Assembly (NCBI GenBank): GCA_003254905.1
Contig: QANU01075041.1
Span: forward strand, 214,040-278,039
Length of the DNA: 64,000 nt
Direction: 5' to 3'
Source: Nissolia schottii
Lineage: Eukaryota; Streptophyta; Magnoliopsida; Fabales; Fabaceae
In this document: piece after piece, positions 53,695 to 64,000 of the stretch
Numbering within the stretch: position 1 is the stretch's first letter
How the letters are laid out: every line of letters begins with the position of its first letter
Program-made: the position numbers and the translations under genes
The notes under the pieces: generated by a model
What the model was told of the DNA's origin: nothing
The model's input: only the letters and a program-made list of their open reading frames with translations
Databases searched by the model: none

Positions 53695-54471
53695 AACATA
53701 CTCCCACACACGTCTCTTATTTTCTCTAGGCACACATTGCCAGTTAGTGTAATTCAAAGTTATATACTTAGAATTCCTAGCAATTGTTCTCGAAAAGCCA
53801 CTCAAGTTAGCTACTCTTTTATTTTTTGAGCCAATTGCTTGACTTTTATAAAATGTGACCTTTTCTCACTCTTCTTTGTTTCTAGTATGAATCACTTTAT
53901 AAGTTGTTTTTCCACGGGTTTTTCTTTTCTAGTGTACCTAAGTCCATATAGCAGCAAAAAGTTATGAATATAATAACTACAAGTAATTTTAATATGAATA
54001 ATAACTACAAGTAATTAAGAAGGCTAGAAAAATACCATTGTCACCATCTTCATGGTCAAGGTCATCTAGTGCGTCCTCATTATGATTTGTAAGCACATCA
54101 TTTTCATCAAGAATAGGAGATGGCATGTGATTTTCTCCTTCCATTTGTATCTTTTCTTTATAAAAAAATTGATCAATACTCATTGCTGTGCAGATTGGTG
54201 TTCTCTTAACCTTTTTAGGAATTTGCTCCTCTTCATTGCATGTTTCATGATGGTCCATTGTCCCACACCCAATTATCTTGTCATGCCCTTGCTTTTGATG
54301 AAACACTTTAACTTGTGTCTTAGTTTTATTCCTAAGCAATTTGTCATTGTCCTGCTTATCAGAAGATGCCGTTTCAACTTGTGTCATGGCTCTAGTCCTA
54401 AGAAGTTTGTCATGATCATGCTTTTGAGAAGATGCCATAGTTTGAGTCATTGGTTTCTTCACTGGTAGCAT
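53695..54471 (-). pseudogene. CACTA (En/Spm) transposase-associated protein relic
   Basis: On the minus strand 54471-53989 is open, with repeated QxHDKLLR-like units at the N-terminus and an acidic stretch before a probable splice donor near 54030. At 53950-53695 the reading contains RGKTTYKVIH, EKVTFYKSQAIG, ARNSKYITLNY, NWQCVPRENK and VWEYVNV. This is the order of plant Ptta/En/Spm (transposase_24) proteins: RGKT..., IxVxFN...GQxxG, ARD..., W-x-x-VP...K...W. Two stops occur in this second part. The rest of the domain and the TNP2 transposase were not seen. Confidence 0.7.
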
Positions 54472-54479
54472 CGTATTAG

Positions 54480-57400
54480 GACCTATGGATGTAACTTTTT
54501 ATTGCTTCATTTGATTTAATTTCTAGTTTAGGATCAACACCCTTTTTTTTCCTTTAAAAGTGCTCCTTGGTTCATTATGTAGAATACTTTTCTGTAATCC
54601 CAAAAAAATAAAAAAGAAATTAGAGATACTCCATGAGCATAACATGCAGTAGTTGTTATAAAACTAATAAGAAAACAAATAACAAGAACTGAAGCATTCA
54701 TACAGTGAATTTTGAGCATATGCTACTGAACAAATAATATCAGATCTCCCATCAAAGTTAAAGGAAGGAAAAAAAAAATAAAATGGAAAGGGAAGCACAT
54801 GAAGTGTTATAAAAAAATATTAAAATAAACAGAAACCGACAAAAAAGACTTGTGGAAGTAACATGAGAAACCGATTTTCTAATGCAGTTTCCCATGATGA
54901 TGGAAATGTGTTCTGTTTCTCTCTCAGGAAAAATCACAAACAGTCATGAAGGGAGAAAAAAAAATAATAATTTGAAGCAAAAGGGCATGTTAATATGTAT
55001 GTACCAGAGTGGAAAAAAAATGTCTCCAAAATGGATATGTGTGCGTGTGAGAAATTGCTACACCATTGAACCAATAATGACACATGGGAAATGACAACAT
55101 GGGATGTTGGAACTGGAATTGGTTTCAAGTGGTGTACTTGAGCTATGACTGCTGAATTTTTTTAAGATAGATGTGATCAGCAAAAGCTTGTCTCAAGATG
55201 TTTGGAACTTAATTTTTAGTAGTGAAGAATGATGATGACATAAAGCAAGTGATTGAAGGGTATGCACACCATGTTTTAGCCTATGCTTTGAAGGATCAAT
55301 TGATGGACTAGTAACTTGTAATAGGATGCTGATGTAGTTTGAGAATTCTTAACAAAGATCAAACACAGTTAGCAAAGAAATGTGGAAGGAAACGACCAAT
55401 TATGGCATAAATGATGGTATTGGGGTAAAAAAAAAGTAGGAAGAAGTTTCCTTAAATATCTCCTTTCAACTCACAACAATCAAGGCCAGGTATATATTAA
55501 GATCTAAATTTAAATCTTGACATGTGGGAGCCTGAGCTATGTTAGGTAAGTGGGGATTGATTTTCTGTGGGGTGGGCCTTTAGAAAAGCACCAATGATGT
55601 TGTGAAAATAGGATCAAAGGGAGTGCATCATGGAGTGATTGAAGCCTCATTTCTCGGAGCCTAAAGATGATACTTATGGGAGCAAGATATGTTATGTGAA
55701 AGAATGAGTTTTGAAAAATATAGAAAGGATGAAGCATGACAAAACAGAAGGGATAGTTAGTGCCTTTGTGTGGCATTATGCTGTATTTTCTTGTAGGTTT
55801 GTGGTGTTAATACATGTGAAAATGGGCTCAAGCTAGAAGATGGAGATATACTGATGAAATGGGAAGTTGTGTGAAGTAAAGCGTTCAATTGTGATACAGG
55901 ACTTTGGAAAACATTATGAAGGGCCTCGTTTACTTCTGTACTTATTTTTGTGTTTTTGACATGCTGTCAATTGAGTGTTTTGGACATATTTTGTAACGAC
56001 TATGTATTTCGTTGCTTGGGAGGGTTGGTATCTCTTTTTCCCCCTAAAAAGGGCAAAGGTTTCATTAAATTAGACCTAACCTTATTAAACAACATGACCT
56101 AACTATTCTTTAATCGAAATAAAGAGAGAAGAAAAAAGTAGAACAAAAAAAGGTTGTGATCGCAAGCAAAAATAGCAAAACAAAAGATGAAAAGGTGGAC
56201 ATAGCGAAAGACGAACAGAGGAATGTTCGATGATGAACTCAAAGAAAAACGAACTAGTAAGGGTTAGGTCTTACCAATAGATACAGACAGGAAAGTGTGG
56301 GTTGATAGAATAGATGAACAATGTAGTAGCAGAGGAAGTAAGAAGATGAGCTAGTGATGAAGAATCAAGAGGAAGACGAGAGGGTCGTGATCATAAGAGG
56401 AAGAAATAGCTAGGTCGCAAGAGCTCTGGAAGAAGAAAGGTTGTGAGAGAGAGAGCGAAATGTGAAGTGTTGCGTGTGAGAAACAGATTAAATGCAAGAG
56501 CATGGGGCACGCGCACAATGGGTGAGAGTGGGACATGTTTCTCCCATTTGTTTGGGCTCCACAATTGTGCGCCTTTTTACAATGGGTGTGCAATGCTTAA
56601 GTGTGCAAAAATTGGTATTTAAAAAAAAACTTTTAGCTAAATTAATTCTTTATAATTTCTAATTCAAGTTTAAATATATGTATGCATTCAAGGTATATGT
56701 GGATTTTTTTAATTTAAAAAAAAATTAAAACTATAAATGCCCCAACCTTATACGAAGACTAGATAAAGGGATAAGATTCAGTCCCAGACTAGTAAGTAGT
56801 GACCAACCACCAATTCCAACATGCAACACTTCAAAAGTCAAATAGAGTAGTTGTATAGTTTTGCCTTTTGTTGTGTAATCTATGTATGTATTCAATACCA
56901 TATATATTTAACCATACGGTTTCTTCCAATAAATAAGCATGCATGGTTTGTCGTTGTCACGTTCCACAACCATGTGCGTTCATAATAACCCTAAAATAAA
57001 TGAACGTTGACAACCCTCAAAGAAAGGAAGAAACTAAAATGGGGCAAAGTGGATGAGCTAGCTGTTTCTCATGTATAGTGGACAAAATTTCACCACAGCT
57101 GCAGTTTTATTTGACCCCAGCCGAAGCATAGATGTTCCTGTCACATTTGATGGAAAAAGTTTACCATAATTTTCACCTCAAGTTGAAATTAAAAGTGGAA
57201 CTGGGATATTGAAATAAATTTGAGTGAATTTCACAATCGAGGGGTTGACTAGATCCGGACATGCTACAACTTGCAGGTTACTAGTATATTGTTCAACTTT
57301 ATGCACTCACACGAAAGCTTACATTGGGTGTTATTTTTTATTTTATTTTATTTTTTACTTTAAAAATTATATTAGTCACACTGAAGTTTAAAGTTAGGAC

Positions 57401-57540
57401 TTCATGCATATTATCCAAACTTTTCATCATTACACCAATTCTAGGGGTTTACATTGGGCGCCTTTGAATAAGCAGATCTAGGGGGAAAATGTAAATAGCT
57501 TTTAACCAAAAAATTATTATTTTTTATTCTATATTTTTAA
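54480..57540. other. Unassigned DNA, no gene recognised
   Basis: Open frames up to 84 residues occur without recognisable domains. 55930-56080 includes a GGTTGGTATCTCTTTTTCCC stretch resembling a LINE 3' end, and 56490-56600 has an imperfect inverted pair around CGCACAATGGGTG and ACAATTGTGCGCC. Neither could be tied to an element. Confidence 0.35.
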
Positions 57541-57545
57541 ATAAA

Positions 57546-58218
57546 TCGGGTTCGTTTGGAAGTTAGAATTGGAAATGTAATATAGAATTCTAAATTCAAT
57601 TCCAGTTTTAAAAGAATTGAAATTGGTACAGAATCTTAAATTCTATGTTTGTATATGCTAAAGAGTTTGATCCTAAATTATAATTCTAAACTTAATTCAA
57701 TTTTTTTAATTTAAATTTGTGATTCAAAATATTAAATTGATGAAATTATTAATAAAATATTTATTTTTGTACTATAGTAACATTTTTATTATTTTTTAAA
57801 ATATAATTATTCATTTATGTATACCATATTAATATTTTATTATTTTTTAAATGATTCATTTATAAAATAATTATTTTTTGTACCAAATAATTTTTTTTCT
57901 AAAAAAATTTATTCATTTATAAAATTTAATATATATATTATAATATTTTATAAATATATTAAATTTCAATAAATATGATTAAAAATAAATAAATGAGAAA
58001 GAGAAAGAATTATATAAAATTTAATGAGTTTAGAATTGATCATTCTTAGAGTATGGACTAAGAATTGAGCGGAGCTCATCTTAGTTATTTGTCAATTCCA
58101 TGGAATTGATTTGTGGAATTAAGATTCTAATTCTATATGTTACACCAAATACAAAAACTAGAATTGAGAGGTTCAATTCCAATTTCATACTCAATTTCGG
58201 ACGCCAAACACACCCTTA
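57546..58218. mobile_element. MITE-like element with CGTTTGGAA-type inverted ends
   Basis: The left end GGGTTCGTTTGGAAGTTAG is mirrored by TCGGACGCCAAACACACCC at the right, and inward both ends carry AGAATTGGAA/TTCCAATT words. The interior is very AT-rich and non-coding. Ends resemble those of the element at 35088-35798 in their GTTTGGA core, so the two may be distant relatives. No target-site duplication was fixed. Confidence 0.55.
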
Positions 58219-59850
58219 TAGATACACAAACTTACGAATCATTTTATAATTAAAAAGTTGTTTCAAAAAAATAAACAATAATCGCACTCATTATTTGCCT
58301 CCATCTTTGCTCTATATCTGCACAGATATCTGTTTATAATTTCTTATGCAAATATATGGATATTTACAAATATTCATAGGTATTCAATACTTTATAAAAA
58401 AAAATTAAAAATTATTAAAAAAATTCATTCATGGTCTTTTTTTCATGAAGAAAATTTCTTTTCTAAATTAAGATCTACGGGTTTAAGATGTGACAAATAA
58501 ATAGTAAGAAAAGTAAATACACTAAAATTTTAATCTATAAACTTCAACTAAATGATGGTGACATTCATTACAATGCATTGCAGTTAATAACGTCTAACGA
58601 GTAACGAAAATTAAAAACCAAACTTTTGTGAGGTTAGTTAATAACACATTCTAAAAGCATGTTGATTAAGACTCTACAAAATGTCGTCACACCAGTCAAG
58701 TGAATCAATTAACATATACACATTATACAAATAAGAGAATGTAAAAAATTGATACTCAATCCTTTTGAACATATCCCTTCTAAAATTGATTTTTCTTTAC
58801 AAATATTCCTATATTCTTAAAGTCTTAGTCTTAGTTAATGTTATAAAGAATGTTTAACTTATTTAATTAAAAATTTAGATATTTTACGTATTGTGTAAAT
58901 ATAAAAAAGTAACACTAATCCCAAATAACCAAATCTTGAAAATATCTATCTCCATTACTTGGAAGGAAAAACCTTCGTGCCATATTGGGTGCCCCGTCAG
59001 GTGCATTGCCCGTGGCCGTGAGTATCAGATGGGTAATATTGCCAAGCTTACCATCAATATCATATATATTAATGTATAACTCTTACTACAATAAATTTCA
59101 CTTTATAGACAAGTCTTTTTTACGTATCTACTGTAAATATGCACTTCGGTTTTTTTTTTTGTTTGTCTCATAATGCACCAAAAAACAAATCCATACAGGT
59201 CAAGGACTATTAGCCCCATTCACATGCAGGTTATTAAGGGCCGTCATACTGATCGGTGAAGTTTTATTTATTTATTTATTTATATCCTTTATTTTAATAA
59301 TTATATCTCAAAAATAAATAAAGAAAACGGAAAATTGGAAATAATGTAGAAAGGCAATCATTCTCGTGGCTTGGACCACATTCATTAAGGAGTTTAATGA
59401 ATGAGCCACATTATCATTTTTATTTTATTTTTTGAGAAAAAGTGAGCCGCATCGCATTGATTGAATGAAGCAGTGAAATCCTGGGTTGATAGGAAAATGT
59501 CTGTTCTGAGATTGAACGTAACGGAAGGCATTTTAAAAATGTGGATTTGTCAGTGATGTTATCTTCGTGATATATACCAAGAGATATTTGCCTGCAAAAT
59601 CACGCATTGTTGTCCTAAATTTTTTCCTTTTTTACAACAATAAATAGTTTTTATTTTGGTAGAGTACAAAAAGAATTGGTTTGTATTCATCAATCAATGA
59701 AAGAAACAAATACAGACAAGTCCCTTTGGACGACAACAGAAAATACGAAGACGCAGAGATAGCATACACGTGCCTCTTGCGCCCCTCCATTTTGGAGGTA
59801 CGACAAAGACGCGTCTCTTGTATTCTAGACATTTGTTTTGTGTATTTTTC
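58219..59850. other. AT-rich intergenic DNA
   Basis: (TTTA)n-like tracts lie near 59265-59285. Open frames are short and unrecognised. Nothing functional is supported. Confidence 0.45.
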
Positions 59851-59854
59851 TTTT

Positions 59855-62600
59855 TTAAATGTATAAAATCTGATGTTTGCGCATTTGGTTGAATGCTTTT
59901 TGTAATTGATCTAAATGTTGGTTGTCCGTGTCGAACTTCACGACCACATCATCAATATATACTTCCATGAATTTTGCCAAGTATTGATGAAAAATAGTAT
60001 TCATTACACTCTGGTATATCGCCCCAACGTTCTTTAGTCCAAAGGGCATCATTACCCACTCATAGGTCCCTAGAGCCTCAGGACACCGAAATGCTGTTTT
60101 ATGGTCGTCTTCCTCAGCAATAAATATTTGATTATATCCAGATTAGCCATCCATAAACCTTAACATATTATGCCCTGCAACCGAATCAATTAGCATATTT
60201 GCAATGGGCATAAGATATTTATCCTTCGGGGTTGCCTCGTTTAGATTTCTGAAACCTATACAAATTCTCAATTTACCATTCTTTTTCATAACAGGAATGA
60301 TATTAGAAACCCATTTGACATACTTGGTCATCCTTATGAACTTAACCTTTAGGAGCCTTTGAATTTCTTCCTTTATCTTGTGATTGATTCTGGGGAGAAC
60401 CTCCTAGGCACCTGTTTGATCAGCCTTGTGCTCTTCTTTAACGGCAACTGGTGCTCGACCAAGTTTCTGATCAATTCTAGCATTTCCTCGTATTCCCATG
60501 AAAAGCAGCCCTTGTTTCTCTTGAAAGGGTCGACCAACTTATCCCTGAAATGGTTAGATAACAGAATCCTAATACAAGTTGGTTGTCTTTCCTCTCCAGC
60601 TCTGATATCGATCTCCTGCAATGGGTCTTATACCTCTACTTTTTTTTACATCAATTAAAGGTCTTTCGAATCTTAAAGTGTCCGAATCATAAATACATTC
60701 TAAATTTAAATTGTTCGACAAACACAAATTACTATCGACTAAATATGTCGATAGTTGGGTAAAGAAGTTCAACAAATCCATTACATATGGTGGATCAGCT
60801 CGCCTCTGATCCTAGGCTTCAAGAAAAGGCCTTTGGGGACAACATAACAACCTTCATAATGCTCAGCATCGAACGTGGTAGGGTAAACTTCAAGGGGCTT
60901 CACCTCTGAATTGTAAACCTTGAAATCTACATGCAATTTCTCCAAGTAGCAGAGGTTGTCATCTGCGCTGATCTCTTCTAATCACCCATCTTTGTTCCAT
61001 ATTATTATCTTTTGGTGAGATGTTGATGGAATAGCCCCAACTGCATGAATCCATTCGCGTCCCAGCAATAAGTTGTAAAATACCTTCGCTAGGACCACCA
61101 CAAAAGTGGTCGCCTTGTTGACGCTGCCCACTCGTACCTTCAACATGACCACTCCCATGGTCACAGTCATTTTTCCCCTGAAATCAATTATAGCAATATT
61201 AGTCTTGACTAAATTGCTCTTTTTCTTACCTAGCTTTTTCAACATGTTCTCCGGCAGCAGGCTGATGGACATTCCTCCATCCACTAACACCTTCTTCACC
61301 ATCTTCCCTTCCACCATGGATTTAATATGAAGAGGTCGCATATATGCCTTATTAACCTCATTTAAATGCTTGAACAAAACATGGTTCTAGTATTCTTCAT
61401 CTGTGAACAAGCATTCTTGTCCAAGAAATATGTCAAAGAAATCTTCGTGGAATTAGTTGAGGGTTTGAGTTTCCCCAAATTCCACTGGCAGGAAAGATAC
61501 AACTCCAATAAAGTTATCCCTATAAGCATCTCTGAGTTCATCCATAAAATCTGTATCGAAATTCCCGGCCATAAGTGTTTTATCTTCAGAGTTGGATTGA
61601 CGTCGTCATGTTATGTCTTCCCTTTTCCTTAGTTTGAGGAAGATTGATTGTCTTCTTTCTCATCTACACCCTAATAACGCTTGGTAGGATTTTTTCGAGC
61701 CCATCTGTACAAGTTTGCAGGGGCGAAAGGTCCAAAAGTAGCTTGGAAAACTTGTACTCTATCTAGCTACACCTTGTGACTTAGCTTTCGATCTTTCTTA
61801 TAGTCGTAATCAGTCATTTTGTGACCACCAACTCTGATCACGTTCACAGGCAAGGTCACAACTTCGAGAAAGGAAGAGTTCATCTCAAAAGGGCCATTGT
61901 CGACCATCATTCTAGTCCTCTCACCGAACTTCAATTTGCCTTTGTCGATTTCGATTTGTATAAGGTCCCTGAAATGAACACAATTGTTAGTCTAGTGAGT
62001 ATAAGATCAATGGTTCTTACAGAATCGACGACCCTTTAATTCTTCTGCCAAGGGCATTTTTACACCTTTTGGAAGGATTATCAAGTCGTCTTTAAATAAT
62101 ATGAAATATTTGATCGGCTTTTGTGATATTAAAAGAATATATTTTATTAGGGAAATGGATAAAATTTATTTTATCTTTCCCTTTATTGCATGGCAATGCA
62201 CTGCATACATAAGGCGGCCCAAGTTTAAGCTCGACAGCTAACATTTCTCCTTCCCCCTGGTCATCTTCCGTAACATCTTGGTCGACAATCTCATTGTCAA
62301 TGCAAGTGACTTCTTTCTTAAAAGGTTTCTTGACCCTAGCTCTTTCCACCATTTCTCTCTCATACTTCAAAAACTAATCTGGGTTTTGTTGTCGTCCTAC
62401 TAAGTGGACTTCATTAGGGACGACTTCGTCCTCAAGGCACTGCGTTTGACCAGGACAAGTTGTAGGCTCGTTAAGTTTCATCGTCGAGGCAATTCTGTTA
62501 ACTTGTCTTGTACGTAATTCTATCCTATGGTTGTTTTTGTGTACCATTAGGTTTATGATTGTAGTTATTTGTTGATTCATCATATTGGCTAACTCGTGCC
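59855..62600 (-). pseudogene. Ty3/gypsy gag-protease-reverse transcriptase relic
   Basis: Minus-strand order: a gag tail near 62370-62100, then DDLIILPKGVKMPL near 62095 and an LIQIEIDKGKLKFG block near 61950, typical of the gag-protease linker of plant Tat elements. The aspartic protease lies at 61377-60982, with VLVDGGMSISLLP and LLLGREWIH. Reverse transcriptase follows at 60621-59855, with FSWEYEEM, MKKNGKLRICIGFRNLN, MMPFGLKNVGAIYQ and the catalytic YIDDVVVK. Several stops and frameshifts separate these blocks. The reading ends abruptly about 30 residues after YIDD, so RNase H and integrase are missing. No LTR was found nearby; its protease-RT order complements but does not join the gag relic at 48 kb. 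Confidence 0.88.
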
Positions 62601-63715
62601 TTTCTTGATGGTTGTAGTTTGATTTTCAAAACTCTACTCTTTCACTTCCCTTGTTTTTCACGAAGTGGATGGTTATTTTTTCTATGAAGTTAAACATGTC
62701 CTCAGTAATCGTCGCACATTCTTGGTAGATGCATCCCTTTTATGGATAACCTTCTATTAATATTTGAACTCACCTTATTATACTTTGTCATCTTCTAAAG
62801 GGCTAGACCCTCAACTTAGTATGCCATACTTCTTCAAAGGTTTGGATAGGGTCTACCATGATGATCGACTAGGATCTATTTGTAAACATCATTTATTGCT
62901 TCTACTTAAACCCTTCATCATCATCCTTCAACTGCTAATAAGGAGAACTTCGTAGTTCTCATCGATTATATCTCCCGTTCTTATTAGTAATCGACTAGGA
63001 TCCTCTTTTATGATTGACTAAAATCTTTACTCAGGGTTGATAAAAATATTTGACCAGTATCCTCTTTGGTGAGGACCCATTCTCTTTTCAACCCATTATT
63101 TATTCATGATCGTTGTACTATGATTTTATTCAAATGCCCTTAATATATATTTCACCATAACAAATAATATCTACTATCATCTACTTTGAGTGAAACAACA
63201 ACAATAAAAAAATTAGTGAGAGAGAAGGAAATATTTAAAGTATAAAATGTTGTCTCTCAGTTATTACTAAATGGGGCCACCTTTAGAAGTACAAAAACTC
63301 ATAATTGTGTAACAATATGGTAGAGTTTTCTTACAACTTTTTTTGCCGTGAGATTAATCTCTATTTATTTATTTTTTAATCAATGGCTCTAAGACCGGTA
63401 CATTCATCAATATTCCGAAAAGCGACTGGAGCATTATAAATGCTTCCCTTGTGATGGATACAATATCTCTATATGCTCATTAACAGGAAGTTGCGAATTA
63501 AGAACATGTACTTTGCTAACATACCCCAGGAAAAATAGTGCACTGGAGCACAGCTTGGAATTTATTTCTCTGCGTTCCATCAAAGTTATATACTCGTCCA
63601 TATCCTTCATTCATCTCTGCCTATGTTTTATAAATGTGCGATTTAATTTCCAAAATCGAAGGTCAGCAGCACTCAGCAAACAAAGGGATGAAACAAAAGA
63701 CGGGGGACCATATTA
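62600..63715. other. Probable remaining gag region, then intergenic DNA
   Basis: To about 62960 the minus strand continues the gypsy element with no clear motif. From there to 63715 there is only AT-rich DNA, including TGATCGACTAGGATCC-like words repeated at about 62860-63065. Confidence 0.35.
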
Positions 63716-64000
63716 GCAAGGGTTAATTATGTTTTTAGTCCCTGTAAAATTAGTAAGTTTGATTTTAGTCCCTGCATAAAAATTTTAGTCCATGCAAAAT
63801 TATAAAATTAGGTTTTAGTCCCTGGGGTGGGTGAGGGTTGACTGGGCTGACGTGGCGCTGACGCGGCGCGCCACGTGGGATGCCACGTGGCATAATCCAA
63901 AACCCAACCCAGACCCATGACCCGAACCCAATTCTGACCCGACCCGTTTCAAAAAAAAAGAAAAGAAAAGAGAGAGAGACCCTTACCCAGCCCCAGCCCC
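63716..64000 (+). mobile_element. Possible Mutator-like element terminus (cut by window end)
   Basis: GGGTTAATTATGTTTTTAGT, TTTTAGTCCCTG (three times) and GGCTGACGTGGC with GCCACGTGGGATGCCACGTGG are the words seen at ends of many plant MULE-type non-autonomous elements. Only one end is inside the window, so neither the inverted repeat nor the 9-bp duplication can be tested. Confidence 0.5.

Overview
This window is nuclear DNA from a flowering plant, most likely a eudicot. It is AT-rich, its genes are split by introns with GT/AG borders, and most of it is layered, decayed transposable elements. I cannot name the species. Two host genes read as intact, and both encode proteins with plastid-targeting-like N-termini. 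One is a five-exon gene for a DUF1997-family protein (+ strand, 25202-33591). The other is an eleven-exon gene for cystathionine gamma-synthase (CGS; - strand, 40996-36529), the committing enzyme of methionine synthesis. All exon junctions of both genes keep frame. The first exon of CGS carries the MTO1 peptide, the plant nascent-chain element that lets S-adenosylmethionine repress CGS expression.

Layout. 1-5.0 kb holds copies of a small LTR-like repeat and a 941-bp perfect duplication joined by a single N, which looks like an assembly artefact. 5.5-9.3 kb is a broken plant-mobile-domain (PMD) gene on the - strand with a 1.06-kb CACTA-type element in its first intron. 10.1-10.8 kb is an inverted array of a GTTGATA motif. 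12.1-14.9 kb contains a small LTR and a complete 0.9-kb TRIM-like element. 15.5-21.75 kb is a decayed Ty1/copia pol interrupted by a solo LTR, which is itself interrupted by a second solo LTR; both carry visible 5-bp target-site duplications. 22.0-24.7 kb is a LINE relic split by an inverted, truncated relative of the inner LTR.

25.2-33.6 kb is the DUF1997 gene. Its second intron (6.26 kb) contains about 3.5 kb ending in a chromovirus-like LTR end and primer-binding site. 35.1-35.8 kb is a MITE-like element. 36.5-41.0 kb is CGS. 43.2-45.3 kb is a textbook solo LTR. 45.4-46.5 kb holds reverse-transcribing-element relics, including a possibly pararetrovirus-like RNase H. 47.7-49.6 kb is the LTR/PBS/gag end of a Tat-like Ty3/gypsy element. 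51.7 kb holds a tRNA-derived SINE-like relic. 53.7-54.5 kb holds a CACTA transposase-associated fragment. 57.5-58.2 kb is a second MITE-like element. 59.9-62.6 kb is a gag-protease-RT relic of another Ty3/gypsy element, and the window ends in what may be a Mutator-like element terminus.

The two host genes do not form a pathway with each other. The elements record a history of insertion, LTR-LTR recombination (at least two and probably three solo LTRs) and decay. I saw no tRNA, rRNA, CRISPR or bacterial-type system and no convincing new biological system. The most useful novelties are the nested solo-LTR stack, the suspected false duplication, the inverted motif array and the variant residues around the CGS regulatory peptide.
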